A DNA stretch of 64,000 nucleotides from Caulochytrium protostelioides (GCA_003615045.1 ML014126.1:1-64000); one strand, 5' to 3'; positions 9,501 to 20,800 are shown, counted from the first letter of the stretch. Numbers and translations are program-made. The notes: generated by a model not told the origin, from the letters alone.

Positions 9501-12500
9501 GGGCGGCAAGAGCAACACGGGTGAGGGCGGCGAGGCGCCTGTGCGCTCAGCGCGCCTGCCGAGCGGCGACACGATGCGGTCCTCGATCAAGCAGGTCGCG
9601 AGCGGGCGTTTCGGCGTCACGAGCTACTACCTGAGCGACAGCGAGGAGATCCAGATCAAACTGGCACAAGGCGCCAAGCCGGGCGAGGGCGGCGAGCTGC
9701 CCGGCTACAAGGTCTCGGCCGAGATCGCGTCGGTCCGCGGGTCGACGCCGGGCGTTGGGCTCATCTCGCCGCCGCCGCACCACGACATCTACTCCATCGA
9801 GGATCTGAAGCAGCTCATCTATGACCTGAAGGCGGCGAACCCGAACGCGCGCATCAGCGTCAAGCTCGTGAGCGAAGTCGGCGTCGGCATTGTCGCGTCG
9901 GGCGTGGCCAAGGCGAAGGCCGACCACATCCTCATCTCGGGTCACGACGGCGGGACCGGCGCGAGCCGATGGACGGGGATCAAGAACGCCGGGCTGCCTT
10001 GGGAGCTGGGGCTGGCCGAGACGCACCAGACGCTTGTGCTGAACGACCTGCGCGGCCGCGTCATCCTGCAAACGGACGGCCAGCTCAAGACCGGTCGCGA
10101 CGTCGCGATCGCGTGCTTGCTCGGCGCCGAAGAATGGGGCTTTGCGACTGCGCCGCTCATTGCGATGGGCTGCGTGCTGCTGCGCAAATGCCACCTGTCG
10201 ACCTGTGCGGTGGGCATCGCGACGCAGGACGCGGAGCTCCGCAAGAAGTTCCAAGGCCAGCCTGAGCACGTGATCAACTTCTTTTTCTATGTCGCGGAGG
10301 AGATGCGATCGATTATGGCGCGGCTCGGGTTCCGCTCCGTCAACGAGATGGTCGGCCGCAGCGACTGTCTGCGCCCGGTCCCGCGCACGCCGCAGTCGCA
10401 TCCGAAATCGCACTCGCTCGATCTGACGGCGCTGCTGACGCCTGCACACACGATGCGGCCGGGCGTTGCGACCTACTGCGTCCGTAAACAGGACCACGCG
10501 CACCACAACCGCTTGGACCACAAGCTCATCGCGGACGCCCAAGCCGCGCTCGGGCCTGAGAAGCAGCCCGTGATCTGCGAGGCCCGCTTGGTCAACACGG
10601 ACCGCTGTTTTGGCGCTACACTCTCGTACGAGATCAGCAAGCGCCACGGCCCGGACGGCCTGCCGCCACGCACGATCCACGTCCATCTTTCGGGGTCCGC
10701 CGGCCAGAGCTTCGGCGCGTTCCTTGCGCCCGGGGTGTTGCTTGAGCTCGAGGGCGACAGCAACGACTATGTCGGCAAAGGGCTGTCGGGCGGCGAGCTC
10801 GTCATCTATCCGCCGCGCGCGGCGCGCTTCCGCTCTGAGGAGAACATCCTGATCGGCAACGTGTGCCTCTACGGAGCGACGGCGGGCAAGGCCTTCTTCC
10901 GCGGCATTGCCGCCGAGCGGTTCTGTGTGCGCAACTCGGGCGCGATCGCCGTCGTCGAAGGCGTCGGCGACCACGGCTGCGAGTACATGACCGGCGGCCG
11001 CTGCATCGTGCTCGGCAGCACCGGCCGCAACTTCGCCGCCGGGATGAGCGGTGGCATCGCTTACGTGCTCGACATCACCAATGAGTTTCCCCCGCGATGC
11101 AATCCGGACATGGTGGACCTCGAGCGCGTCGACGACCCCGACGAGGTGCACTTCCTGCGACAGACCATCGACGAGCATCGCCGCTGGACGCAGAGTCCCG
11201 TCGCTGACCGGGTGCTCCGCAACTGGGACCGCATCCTGCCGCGTTTCGTCAAAGTCTATCCTCGCGACTACAAGCGCGTCATCGAGGCCGACAAGGCCGC
11301 CGCGGCTGCTGCGATCACCACCATCGAGCCGGTCTCGCCGATCCCGATGCCCGCCGAGCGGCCGCCGCAGCCCAAGTCGGACCAAGGGTCGCTCGACCTC
11401 GCGCTCGCGTCAGGGCCGCCGCCGGTGGCCGACGCCATCGCCAATGCCCAAGCAGGCCACGCGACGATGCCGACGCCCGACCTAACACCCTCCTCGACAC
11501 CACCTCACGCGTCGGCGTCCGCCTCGGCCTCGGTATCGTCGTCGTCGTCGTCGTCATCGTCGACATGCGAGTCGGCGGCTCACCGTCAAGCCCAAAGCAA
11601 GGCCGAGCCGGCGATCGCGGACCTCGAAGATGAGGTCCCCGACCTCGAGGCTCAGGAGCGCCATGTGCGTACGCTCGATAAAGTCCGCGGGTTCATGAAG
11701 TATGCGAAGCGCGTCGACCCGTACCGTAACCCGGTAAAGCGCGTGAAGGACTGGAAAGAGATCAGCGCGCGTCTCCGACCCGCCCAGCTCAGCGAGCAAG
11801 CGGCGCGCTGCATGGACTGCGGCGTCCCCTTCTGCCAGTCCGACTCGGGGTGCCCGCTGGGCAACATCATCCCGAAGTGGAACGACCTAGTCTTTCGCGG
11901 CCAGTGGCAGGACGCGCTGCACCGCTTGCTGCTGACGAACAACTTCCCCGAGTTCACGGGTCGTGTTTGCCCGGCGCCCTGCGAAGGCGCGTGTACGCTC
12001 GGCATCAACGCCCCGTCGGTCTCGATCAAATCCATCGAGTGCGCCATTATCGACCGCGGCTTTGCCGAAGGCCATATCGTGCCGAACCCCCCGGCCGTCC
12101 GCACCGGCAAAACCGTCGCGATCGTCGGGTCCGGTCCCGCCGGTCTTGCGGCCGCCGACCAGCTCAACAAGGCCGGCCATACCGTCACGGTCTATGACCG
12201 CAACGACCGTCACGGCGGGCTGCTCATGTACGGCATCCCCAACATGAAGCTTGATAAGGCCCACGTGCAGCGCCGCGTGGATCTGCTGGCGGCCGAAGGC
12301 GTCGCCTTTGTCGCGAACGCCGAGGTCGGCAAGACGGTCGCGGCCTCCGCCTTGCGCGAGCGCCACGACGCCGTTCTGCTCGCCGTCGGCGCCACGTGGC
12401 CGCGCGACCTCAAGATCCCGAACCGCGAGCTCGACGGCATCCACTTCGCCATGACCTTCCTCCAGCGCAACACGAAGAGCTTGCTCGACGCGTCGCTCCA

Positions 12501-13353
12501 AGACGGGAGCTATTTGTCGGCGAAGGGCAAGCGCGTCGTCGTGATCGGCGGCGGCGACACGGGGAACGACTGCATCGGCACCGCCGTCCGTCACGGCTGC
12601 GCCTCCGTCGTGAACTTCGAGCTGCTGCCTTCGCCACCCTCGACGCGCGCGGTCGACAACCCGTGGCCGACCTACCCGCGCGTCATGCGCCAGGACTACG
12701 GCCACCAGGAGGCCGCCGTCCACTGCGCCCCGTACCGCGACCCGCGGTCCTTCTCGATCCTGTCGAAGGGCTTTATCTCGAACGGCGCCGGCGCCGTCAA
12801 GGGCATTGCGACGGTGCGCGTCGCGTGGACCCGCGCCGAGTCTGGCGCCTGGGCCATGGCCGAGGTCCCCGGCAGCGAGGAAGTCGTGCCGGCCGACTTG
12901 GTGCTGCTCGCGCTCGGCTTCTGCGGGCCTGAGGCTGGCCTAGCCGAGCAGCTCGGGGTGCCCCTCGATGCCCGCGGCAACTACGCCACGGTGCCGGCCG
13001 ACCGCCCTGCCCCGGCGGAAGGCGAGGCCGCCATCTCGTACGCGACCGCCGTGCCGGGCGTCTATGCCGCTGGCGACTGCCGCCGCGGCCAGAGTCTCGT
13101 CGTCTGGGGCATCACCGAAGGTCGCCAGGCCGCGCGCCAGATCGATATGGCGCTCATGGCGTCCTCGCGACTGCCTGCCGCGGGCGGGATCCAGCGCCGC
13201 GAGGACTACGCCGTCGCTGGACTCTCGTTCGCTCATGCCAAGGGCGACCGCGACGCGGCGGCGGCGTGTGCCGTGCGGTCTCCATCGTCGTCGTTGGAGC
13301 ACGAGCACGAGCATGAAGTGGAACACGCGGCGCCGCTCAGCGTGGCCGCTTAA
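6565..13353 (+). CDS. GLT1: NADH-dependent glutamate synthase (fused large and small subunits)
   Basis: Makes two glutamates from glutamine plus 2-oxoglutarate using NADH, completing the GS-GOGAT ammonia assimilation route. 2262 residues in one exon, slightly longer than the yeast enzyme. The class II amidotransferase nucleophile is Cys68 in KDACGVGF, so residues 1-67 are probably a removed propeptide. Next come the central domain (about 540-840) and the FMN/glutamate synthase domain (about 940-1290) with 3Fe-4S ligands Cys1203, Cys1209 and Cys1214. Then follow the GXGXG helix domain (about 1360-1540), the small-subunit-like part with a CMDCGVPFC cluster from Cys1749, the FAD motif VGSGPAG near 1855 and the NADH motif IGGGDTG near 1993. 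A Ser/Ala/Pro-rich linker (about 1593-1700) separates the two halves. The start ACCATGG is an excellent Kozak match. All key residues seen are intact. Confidence 0.97.
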   Translation: MGASPCSSDPTHATTHENAHGAGTANKLHTAPAPAPTMTPYAAPAVPWSSAMPPAMGLYDPELEKDACGVGFVCSIKGKPSHAIAADARYLLCNMTHRGAVGADIRDGDGAGVMTSIPHAFFAKTCGAAGVTLPPPGEYAVGNLFFRPVAADGAGDAPVAEPEAVARVEALATELGLTIRHWRRVPVDSSLLGPTSKSREPVILQPFVVPEHAETPFGHTAFQTQLFQLRKRATHALRHHGAGGQDTNDWFYVCSLATHTITYKGQLSPVQVYDYFADLTDPDFAVHFCVVHSRFSTNTFPSWDRAQPLRWLAHNGEINTLRGNRNWMRAREGVMHSERFKDALSALYPIVEPGGSDSAAVDNVLELLIMNGVLTLPEAMMVMVPEAWQNHTQMEPEKKAFYEWAACLMEPWDGPALFAFSDGRYVGACLDRNGLRPCRFYVTDDDRMICASEVGAIAIAPEIIASKGRLQPGKMLLVDTQEGRIVDDRELKMTIATRRPFQQWVAEHMVTLDDVRGWIARSQRAGRHRLDKTPVASDRRMLAFGFTMEQLNMLVTPMVCDGKESLGSMGVDTPLACLSRQPRLLYDYFRQLFAQVTNPPIDPIREEIVMSLTCYVGPQGNILETEAAQAHRLKLPSPLLSLEDLSAIKQLQKVLPTWPVAEIDITFPRTDGPAGYRPCLERVKADVLAAIDRGMTIAILSDRNVGPDRVPLSALAACAGVHHHLVTEKKRSRIALFIETGEAREVHHFCVLLGFGADAITPYLALEACLKLRREGLLPHALGDETIVANFIKASNDGIKKVMSKMGISTLQSYKGAQIFEALGLDHDIVNACFAGTASRIRGVDFAMVALDAFAFHELAWPTRATVELPTLPESGDYHWRDGGEPHINSPNAIASLQDAVRRKNQTAYDTYASESRRQIANCTLRGALDFAFEGRTPVPLDEVEPWTAIVKRFCTGAMSYGSISIESHSTLAIAMNRLGGKSNTGEGGEAPVRSARLPSGDTMRSSIKQVASGRFGVTSYYLSDSEEIQIKLAQGAKPGEGGELPGYKVSAEIASVRGSTPGVGLISPPPHHDIYSIEDLKQLIYDLKAANPNARISVKLVSEVGVGIVASGVAKAKADHILISGHDGGTGASRWTGIKNAGLPWELGLAETHQTLVLNDLRGRVILQTDGQLKTGRDVAIACLLGAEEWGFATAPLIAMGCVLLRKCHLSTCAVGIATQDAELRKKFQGQPEHVINFFFYVAEEMRSIMARLGFRSVNEMVGRSDCLRPVPRTPQSHPKSHSLDLTALLTPAHTMRPGVATYCVRKQDHAHHNRLDHKLIADAQAALGPEKQPVICEARLVNTDRCFGATLSYEISKRHGPDGLPPRTIHVHLSGSAGQSFGAFLAPGVLLELEGDSNDYVGKGLSGGELVIYPPRAARFRSEENILIGNVCLYGATAGKAFFRGIAAERFCVRNSGAIAVVEGVGDHGCEYMTGGRCIVLGSTGRNFAAGMSGGIAYVLDITNEFPPRCNPDMVDLERVDDPDEVHFLRQTIDEHRRWTQSPVADRVLRNWDRILPRFVKVYPRDYKRVIEADKAAAAAAITTIEPVSPIPMPAERPPQPKSDQGSLDLALASGPPPVADAIANAQAGHATMPTPDLTPSSTPPHASASASASVSSSSSSSSSTCESAAHRQAQSKAEPAIADLEDEVPDLEAQERHVRTLDKVRGFMKYAKRVDPYRNPVKRVKDWKEISARLRPAQLSEQAARCMDCGVPFCQSDSGCPLGNIIPKWNDLVFRGQWQDALHRLLLTNNFPEFTGRVCPAPCEGACTLGINAPSVSIKSIECAIIDRGFAEGHIVPNPPAVRTGKTVAIVGSGPAGLAAADQLNKAGHTVTVYDRNDRHGGLLMYGIPNMKLDKAHVQRRVDLLAAEGVAFVANAEVGKTVAASALRERHDAVLLAVGATWPRDLKIPNRELDGIHFAMTFLQRNTKSLLDASLQDGSYLSAKGKRVVVIGGGDTGNDCIGTAVRHGCASVVNFELLPSPPSTRAVDNPWPTYPRVMRQDYGHQEAAVHCAPYRDPRSFSILSKGFISNGAGAVKGIATVRVAWTRAESGAWAMAEVPGSEEVVPADLVLLALGFCGPEAGLAEQLGVPLDARGNYATVPADRPAPAEGEAAISYATAVPGVYAAGDCRRGQSLVVWGITEGRQAARQIDMALMASSRLPAAGGIQRREDYAVAGLSFAHAKGDRDAAAACAVRSPSSSLEHEHEHEVEHAAPLSVAA
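6645..6692 (+). repeat. 13-base perfect inverted repeat at the start of GLT1
   Basis: Arms 6645-6657 (GCTGCATACGGCG) and 6680-6692 (its exact reverse complement) with a 22-base loop, inside codons 27-43 of glutamate synthase, in the propeptide region. It would form a stable hairpin in mRNA about 80 bases after the start codon. Confidence 0.7.
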
Positions 13354-14952
13354 ACTGTGTAAACTGTGTAACACCGCTGTCAGAAAGGGATCTCCGTCGA
13401 TTATCGGCGTCATGGGCTCGCTCTCGGCAACACCGCGGTGGCTGGTACGACATGTGAACTTGGATTACTTCCCCTCGGTGTCGAGCGAGCGGGGAAGGGG
13501 AAGGGGAGAGCGACGGCATGGGCGACCATCGTGACCCACCTCATGCATGGGCGGCCCATCCCCGCGCGCGCTTCGTCCATCTCGGATGACACGCCGATCC
13601 CCCGCTGTGCGGACGTGCACGATCGGGCTTCCGGCGCCTCTGCGGCGGGCCTCTGCGAGGGCGGCGTCGAGCACGCGCGCTCGGCAGGCCGCGAGACATC
13701 CTCGCGGATCCATCGCTGCGCTGCCGCATGGCGTTCGACGCGCGAGAAGCAGCACGCCGTCCAGGGGCCGATCGCACGGGTTGCGGGGTGACTTGCCGCC
13801 TTCCCGTGGGGCTCCTCCGCCTCTCCCCTCTCTCATCCATCGCTTTCGAATTCGGCGTTGTAGGCTCGCCACGGCCGCCATGCCCGCGTCGTCTGGCGAT
13901 AGGAGGGCGACGGGGACGGGAACGGTGGGAGCACGTGGGACGTGCCATGCCGGCCACCCGGGCGACCACCCGCCGCCCCGGCGCAGGATCGCCGGGCGCA
14001 GTCGACCACGGGCGCCGGCGGCCGCGTGGCCCTTCGCCTACCTCTCGCGCAGGACGGACGGCGAGGCGCGCCGCGTGGTCCATCGCGACGGCCGCGAGCC
14101 AAGAAGAAGGGCGGACGACCCGAGGGCGGGCGGCCGCGCGGCTCGCGGCTCGCGGCTCGCGGCTCGCGGTCTCCCCGTGGCATGACCATGCCACGCGTGA
14201 TGCTGGGCTGAGGCCCGTGAACGTGATGCGTCCAGCGACGCACGGCTCGTGCCACACGGAACGATGGGGGCAACCCGTGCCCAGCGGTGAGGCCGTGGCG
14301 GTGATGTCCACGCACGGGCTCGCGTTGGGGGGTCATGCGAGGACGTTCGTTGTCCCGCGAGGTTCTCCGTTGGCACGGGGTCCAGTGCTGAGGAGAGACC
14401 GCGGCAGCGTCGCCACGAGGAGGGTCCCGCCAGACGACAGCGGCAGATGGGGTGATGGAGCCCGCGCGCAGTGGCTTTGACCTCGCCGAAGGCCGCGAAA
14501 CACCTCCACCCGGCCCGCTGCTCCCCGACGCACGGCCGCCCGTGCCAAAGGCGGCTTGAGGTCTCGCCGCTCTCCGGCTGAGCGATGCGCAGGCCGCGAG
14601 ACGCGGTGGCGCATCCGCGGTGCTGCCGAGACGAGCCGTCCTGACGCCTTCGTCAACGCGTCCTGCCTGCCGTCTGGCTGGCATGCTGTCTGTCACTCGG
14701 TCCTGCGGTGGGCGATGATGCTGCCTTCCCTTTGTTTTCTCGTTCGGATCAGGGGAGGGGTCGCATCCCGGGGCTGGAAAGGCGCATGGGGGGAGGAGGC
14801 TCGTTGGGCTGTTGGCCGCGTCGCGGTCGAAGCGTTCTGCTTCATCCATGCCACCGCGCGTCCTTCGTCTGGGACGGTCGCTGCTTCCTCCCGTCACGAT
14901 CCGCGTCCCACAGGGGTCCAGCTGCTTGCTTCTGTCTGCGCCGTGATGTGGC

Positions 14953-15080
14953 GCCATGCACGGCAACGCATGGCATGGCCATGCAAGGCCATGTCTGGCA
15001 TGGCATGGTATGGCATGGCATCGCATGATATGGCATCGCATGATAGGGCGCTGCATGGCACCGCTCCGCATGGCATGGCT
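14953..15080. repeat. ATGGC/GCATGG pentamer-rich island
   Basis: Dense imperfect reiteration of GCATGGCATGG and variants (GCATCGCATGATATGGC) over about 130 bases. It is almost free of other words. Confidence 0.75.
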
Positions 15081-16218
15081 TTGGTATCAAGTCGGTGGGG
15101 CGGGCGGGGGGGCCTTCACGACCGCTCCAGGTGCGACGGCTCCTTGCCGCCCTCGCCCTCGTCTCGAATCCTCGAATCCTCGATCCCTTGCCTCGCTTGC
15201 ACCGGCTTGCATGGCTTGCAGGAGCCGGCCAGAAACGTCTTGGCCATAGCGCGGGCGTCCACGGCGCCTGGTGGGCTGATGAGGCGGGCCGAATGCTTGC
15301 GGCAGCACATCTCTCCCCACATTCCGCGACGCCACCGCCGCCGCCGACGCCGACGCTGGGGCCAAGTCCATCGCTCCGCCCGTCGTTTCCGTGCCACGCG
15401 CTTCGACACCTCGTTGACGAAGGATGGCGGGAAACGGAGACGTCGCAGCGGACAGGAGCGATGACGCGGCCTGGCTCACCAGCCCGTGCAGGCAGACAAG
15501 GAAAGCGTTCATCAGGGGGAGGCTGATCCCCCTCCATCCAGGAGTGATCCTCTCAAGCATCGCATCGCGAAGGGGATGAAGGCCCATGTCACTGGGAAAA
15601 AAAAAGCACCCATCAAAGCACCCAACGAACAACCCACCCACAAACAAGTCGTCTGAGAAAACGCGGCGGAGTGGGGAGCGATGTCAGACGTCTCTGCCAC
15701 GGACCGCCGCCGCGCGGCGACCCTCGGACGCGTGCGGCCGCGTTGCCGGATGTCCATGCGTCCTCCACGGGACGGCGCCGTCTCGCCGGCCGAGGGCGGC
15801 CGGCGCGGGTGCTGGCCCGGCGGGCCGCCGTGGATGCTGCGCAAAACGCGACAGCAGCGACGGCGGCGCCGCGCGCGCCACCGGACGGCCGGACCGCGCG
15901 AGGGCCCTCCGCGCGCCCGCGGCGGCCACGACCGCTCCGACGATGCGAGACGACGGCCGCGGGCGACGGCGGGCGTCCGGAGCCGCGGCGTCCGCCCCAC
16001 ACGGCCGCGGCGCGCCCCCCCGCGCCCGCGCCCGCCGCCGTCGCGACGCGGCGGCGCGCGTCGCCGGTGCTCCGACGCCCATGGACGGCGGCGCCTGCCG
16101 CGGACGGATGCGCGAATGGCCGCGCGCCGGGGGCCGGGCCATGCGTCCGGCGTGCGCCCGTGGGCGGTCGGTCCGTCGGCCTTCTCTGGCGCTTCTCGGG
16201 GGCGTTCCACCCACGATG

Positions 16219-16308
16219 GCTCTCGAGACTCTCGAGGCTCTTGAGGCTTTTGAGGCTTTTGAGGCTCTTGAGGCTCTTGAGGCTCTTGACGCTCTCGAGG
16301 CTCTCAAG
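16219..16308. repeat. Nine-base tandem array, ten units
   Basis: Ten consecutive units of GCTCTTGAG with a few changes (GCTCTCGAG, GCTTTTGAG, GCTCTTGAC, GCTCTCAAG). It reads as Ala-Leu-Glu triplets in one plus-strand frame, but the flanking DNA does not look coding. Confidence 0.85.
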
Positions 16309-16472
16309 GTCGCGAGTCCGGCGGCGGCGCGGCGCGGTCGCCGGGGCCCGACGGGCCGTGACCGCCCGCCAAACGACCACGCGCGGGACGGGGCGGCGGT
16401 CGCGGGTGGCGCGGTGGGGTCGGCGGACCGTGCCTCGGCCGACGTATACTCGCGTCCAGCACCCTGCCGGCC

Positions 16473-16525
16473 GCACCGGCACCGGCACCGGCACCGGCAC
16501 CGGCACCGGCACCGGCACCGGCACC
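16473..16525. repeat. GGCACC hexamer microsatellite
   Basis: Nearly nine uninterrupted copies of GGCACC in spacer DNA. Confidence 0.85.
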
Positions 16526-16938
16526 CCCGGCGCAACGCCGTGAGCGAGCACCGGACCGGGCGGCCGGACGACGGGGGTCCCGCGCTCGGCCGCTCGATCC
16601 CGCGGTTGGGGTCCGTGTCGGACGCTCCCTCGAGCCGCGGCGGCGACGGCGGCGACGGCGACGGCGGCCTGGCTTCGTCGCTTCGGCCTCGGCTCGCCGA
16701 GCGAGGGGTGGAGGCGTGCACGGCCAAGCTGAGCGCGACAAGAGGCGAGCCGCGTCGGCGGTCCCGGGGTCCGTCACGGTCGAGCACCGCGGCGGCCGCT
16801 CGTCCGCCGTGTCCGCCTTCTTGACCGGCACGCGACGGCTTTGGCACACCCTTGTGCGCACGTTGTGTGCTGCGCACGGCCTTATCGGGCATGTTTCGGC
16901 GACTTCCGACCCTTCCCCGGCCGGCACGGGTCCGCGAA

Positions 16939-16994
16939 AGTCTCAAGTCTCAAGTCCAACGTTTCAAGTCTCAAGTCCAAAGTCTAAAAGTCTG
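16939..16994. repeat. CAAGTCT-type short tandem repeats
   Basis: Repeated CAAGTCTCAAGTCC words, with drift at the right end to AAGTCTAAAAGTCT. Confidence 0.7.
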
Positions 16995-17894
16995 CTGGCT
17001 CTGTCGCGGCTGGCGAGGTTGGAGGCCGTGAGCCGTCGCATCGTTGCCTGCGGAAACAACTCGGTCCCAGCAGGTCCTTGCAGTTTCGTTCTGCTGTGGG
17101 CATCCTCGTCGCTTCGGACGCCTCGGTGCCCGCTGACTGTCGCTCTTCTGAGTGTCGCTGCGGTTCCATCCGGTATGCCCGCCCGCTTCTGCCTGTGTCC
17201 TGGGACGCTTCCCCACCCGTGCCTCTGACGGTCTGTTACTGCTGGCAGTCGCTGCTCGCAGTCGCCGACGGTCCACGATCCCATCCTGTTACCTTCTCGT
17301 CGCAGCGCCACCGCCACGCCGCCGCTCTCGCAGCGCGACGCGTCGTCGACGCACGGCCGCGGATTGCGGTACTGTGTGGCCACGCGGCGCCGGGTTGCCC
17401 CTCTCCCCAGCACTCTTGGCACCGGGGCCGTCACCCCGATCGCTGGGCCTGGCCTGCTCGCTTGGGCGTGAGCACGAGCATCTCCGGTCGCCGATCTCGG
17501 TTCGGTGCGGACGCGCTTCTCCAGATCGCCTGCGTCGCTGGACGACACGGTGCGCCGGCAGTAGACGCTCGTCATCACGGCCAACGGCCTGCCTGCCGTC
17601 GCAGCACAACGACTCCAGGATCGGGGACGTTGGCTCGTCGGGCTGAGACATCAGCTCTACTCAGCGCCAGCACCATCCTACCGCTGCTGCTGCGCATCGC
17701 CCATACCCATTGGCGACGGGTCGCTCGGGCCACGCAGGCGTGCCACTCCCGACCCGGCCGCACCCTTTCGCGACCCACGTTTCTTGTTGGGCCACCCCGT
17801 GGCCTGACTGCCCTCCCGCATTTTCCGTCGTAGCGCGCTTCTCGGAGACCCTCGGCGCTCGTCGGACCGCGGGCGGGTCTCCCACACGGTCTCC

Positions 17895-20800
17895 ATGCTG
17901 GACCACCCGGCGTCCGGCGCCGGCGCCGGCGCTGCCACGCTGGCCCACGATACCACGCTGGCCGCCCTGACCGTCCCGGCGACCGCCGCCAACACGGCGG
18001 CGGCGGCCATGCCGCCGTCGTCGTCGCCGGCACCGCCGTCGTCCTCCGCCGCCATGCAGGGGAAGCCTGAGCACGAGCCGGGCCATGCGAGCCCGGCCTC
18101 CCTCACCGACGGCGATAGGCCGTTCGCCCCGCCCGTCCCCGACCGCGTGGCCGCCGCGTCGGAGGCGAAGGCGACCGACCCCGCCGTCCCCGTAACGCCC
18201 GGCGCTTCGCCGACCGGCGTGCTCGCCACGTCCCAGCCCGCGGGACCGACGGTCCCCGCGGCGAAGGCGGCGGCTCCCGCGGCGCCGCCCCCGCGCCCGC
18301 GGCCACGGTCCTCGGCGACGACGCCGACGCGCCCGCCGCCGCCGCCGCCGACGGCCACCGCCTCGATGGGCACGCCCGGCGCGTTCTCTCGGAAGCGCGC
18401 CTTCACGTCGGTGTGCGTCACGGGCGTCGCGCCCACGAGCCTCAGCGTCACGCTGCCGCAGCCGCCTCCGGCGCTCGCGGCCCTGGGCCCGGGGCGGCTG
18501 CTCGGCCCGGCGACGCCGTCGCCGCCGCATCCCGACGGCGCCCGCGAGGCCGTCTCCCCGTCGGCCCCCGCGTGGCACGCAACTCACGCGCAGGCGCAGG
18601 CGCAGGCCCACGCTCACGCTCACGCTCACGCGCAGGCGCAGGCGCATCTCCACGGCCTCTATGCGCCGGGCGACGACCCCGAGCTGCATCGCGTCCGCGC
18701 GCGCTCGCGCAGCGAGGACCATACCCGCGCCATCGTGACGCGTGCCCTGCAGAACGGCTACCTCGGGCACCCGTCGCTCGGCGGCCCGCCCCTCGGCCCG
18801 CCCCTCGGCACACCCTTCGGCTTCGGCATGACGGATCCCACGTTCCTGCCATACCACGCGCAGCACGCGCACCAGCAGGCGGCAGCGGCGGCGGCAGCGG
18901 CGGCGGCCGCCGGCGGCTTCCTCACGAGCCTGCTCAACGGCGGCATGGACACGCCGCATGCGACGACGCCGCTGCCGCTCGGCGGCGGCATGCCGTCCCT
19001 CTCCCGCACCGGCAGCACCGCGTCGCTCCACACCGCCGGCGCTTCGGCGCCCCGCGCCTCGACAGCGACGAGCGCGCCCGCCAGCGCCGCGGCCAGCGCC
19101 GTTAACAGCGCCGTTAACAGCCCCGCCACGGCCGCGGCCGACAGCGCCCACGGATCGATGCCGCTGTCGATGCCTCTGCCCATGACCATGGGCGCCCTCA
19201 GCCATCCCCACATGAACATGGGCATGAACCTCTCGCTCGGGCTGCCCATGACCATGGGTCTCCCGATGAGCATGGGCCTCGCGGGTTGTGGGCCGGACAT
19301 GGAGATGGCGGCGGCGGCGGCCGCCGCCGCTGCTGCGGCCGCCGCCGGGATGCCTGGGCCGCTGCCGATGGGGCCGCTGCCCGTGGGCGACCTCGACATG
19401 AACGCGCTCGGTGGCCTCCCGCTGAACGGGCTGCCCATGACCGGCCTCCCCCTGCGGCTCGGCGGGCTGCCCATGACGCTTCCGTCGGCTCTGACGCCGC
19501 CGCGCTCGGCGCCGGGCACTGCCACCGGCCAGGATGCCTTGTCCTCGACGACGGCCGCCGCCCGCGACGGCCTCGCCAGCAGCGCCAGCTCGCCGTCCCA
19601 CGCCGCGCCGCCCCTGTCCCTCGGCGCCCTGCCCACGCCGGCGCCCTCGGGCGCGCCCTCGCCGCGCCACGAGGCCCCCGCCGGCGCCGCCGGCCGGCCC
19701 GACCGGTCTGGCCTCAGCAGCCTGCTGGGCTCGCCGCCCGTTGCCTGCCCCTCGAGCCCCGTGTCTCCCAGCCACGTGCTCTTTGGCGCCCACCGGGGGT
19801 TCCTCACGACGCCCGCGTCGTTCGAAGTCCCGCTCGACGCTACGCCCTCGGGCGCGGCGCTGCCGACGCTGCCGGCGCGCCACGCGGCGGGCAAGACGGC
19901 GCGGGCACGCGCCCGCGCCATGAGTCTCGCATCGCCGGTGCGCTCACCGCCCGCGGGCGGGACGCGGCCCACCGTCATGCGCTCCGCGACCGCGGCGTCT
20001 CTCGTCGGCGTGTCGCGGTCGCCCGCGGCGGGCGCCGGCGTCGGCGCGACGGCGGCGTTCCATGCGACGCGCGCGCGCGCCCTTAGCCGGCCCGAGGGCC
20101 GCGCGTACCAGGCCCACTCCGCGACGCTCGCCCATGCGCTGTTTGGGCCGGGGCCTACGGGGTCGTCCCTGTCCATGACGCCGCCGTTGATGCCGCTCAT
20201 GGTGGCCACCCCCGCCAGCGACGGCGCCGCCGCCACCGCCGTCATGCCGTCGTCGTCGTCGTCGACATCGTCGATGGCGCCCTTTACGTCCCTGCCACTG
20301 CCGTTGGCGCCGTCCCTGCTGCTGTCCGGCACGACGCCCTCGCCCGGGCAACCTGGCGCGGGCGGCCACCCCGGCATCGACCTGGATGCCCCCGATGACG
20401 AGCTGCGACGCCAGTTCGCCCAGATGCAGCAGATGCATCAGATCATGGAACAGCAGCAGCATGCGGCTCAAGTCCGGTTCCAACAGCATCAACATCAGCA
20501 CGATGAGCAGCAGCAGCAGCAGCAACAGCAACAACAACAACAACAGCAGCAGCAGCACAATGCACATCAGTTCCAGCTGCAGTTGCAGCAGATGCACAGT
20601 CAGTTGCAGCTACAGCAAGGCCTGTCCTCGGGCCCTTCCTCCGCCGACTTGATGCACGCGTCACCGAAAGGGTCGCTGGGTTTCCCGTTCACGGGCACTG
20701 ACCCGAGTGAAGGCGCGACGATGCCGCTGTCGAGCGAATCGGGGCTGCTGCGCATGACGGCGTCGCCGTCGCCGACGTCACCGGACCCTTCTGGCCGGAT

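Larger units (their letters stand above)
13354..17894. other. 4.5-kb gene-poor, repeat-spotted spacer
   Basis: No supported gene. Frames longer than 200 codons occur in several phases of both strands over the same DNA (especially 13.5-14.5 and 15.5-16.9 kb), all Arg/Pro/Ala-rich, which is what stop-poor GC-rich DNA gives. Distinct patches are an ATGGC-rich island at about 14953-15080, an A- and C-rich stretch at 15597-15655, a 9-base tandem array at 16219-16308, a GGCACC hexamer array at about 16473-16525, and CAAGTCT repeats at about 16939-16994. The last 800 bases, less biased and pyrimidine-rich, are probably the promoter and leader of the APSES gene. Confidence 0.5.

Noticed and set aside
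16219-16308. CRISPR-like or coding repeat
   Set aside because: The units abut with no spacers, so it is a plain tandem array. Flanks are non-coding in character.
15512-16946. Open frames of 230-420 codons in at least five phases on both strands
   Set aside because: They overlap fully, are Arg/Pro/Ala-rich and follow from stop-poor GC-rich sequence and simple repeats; none resembles a protein family.
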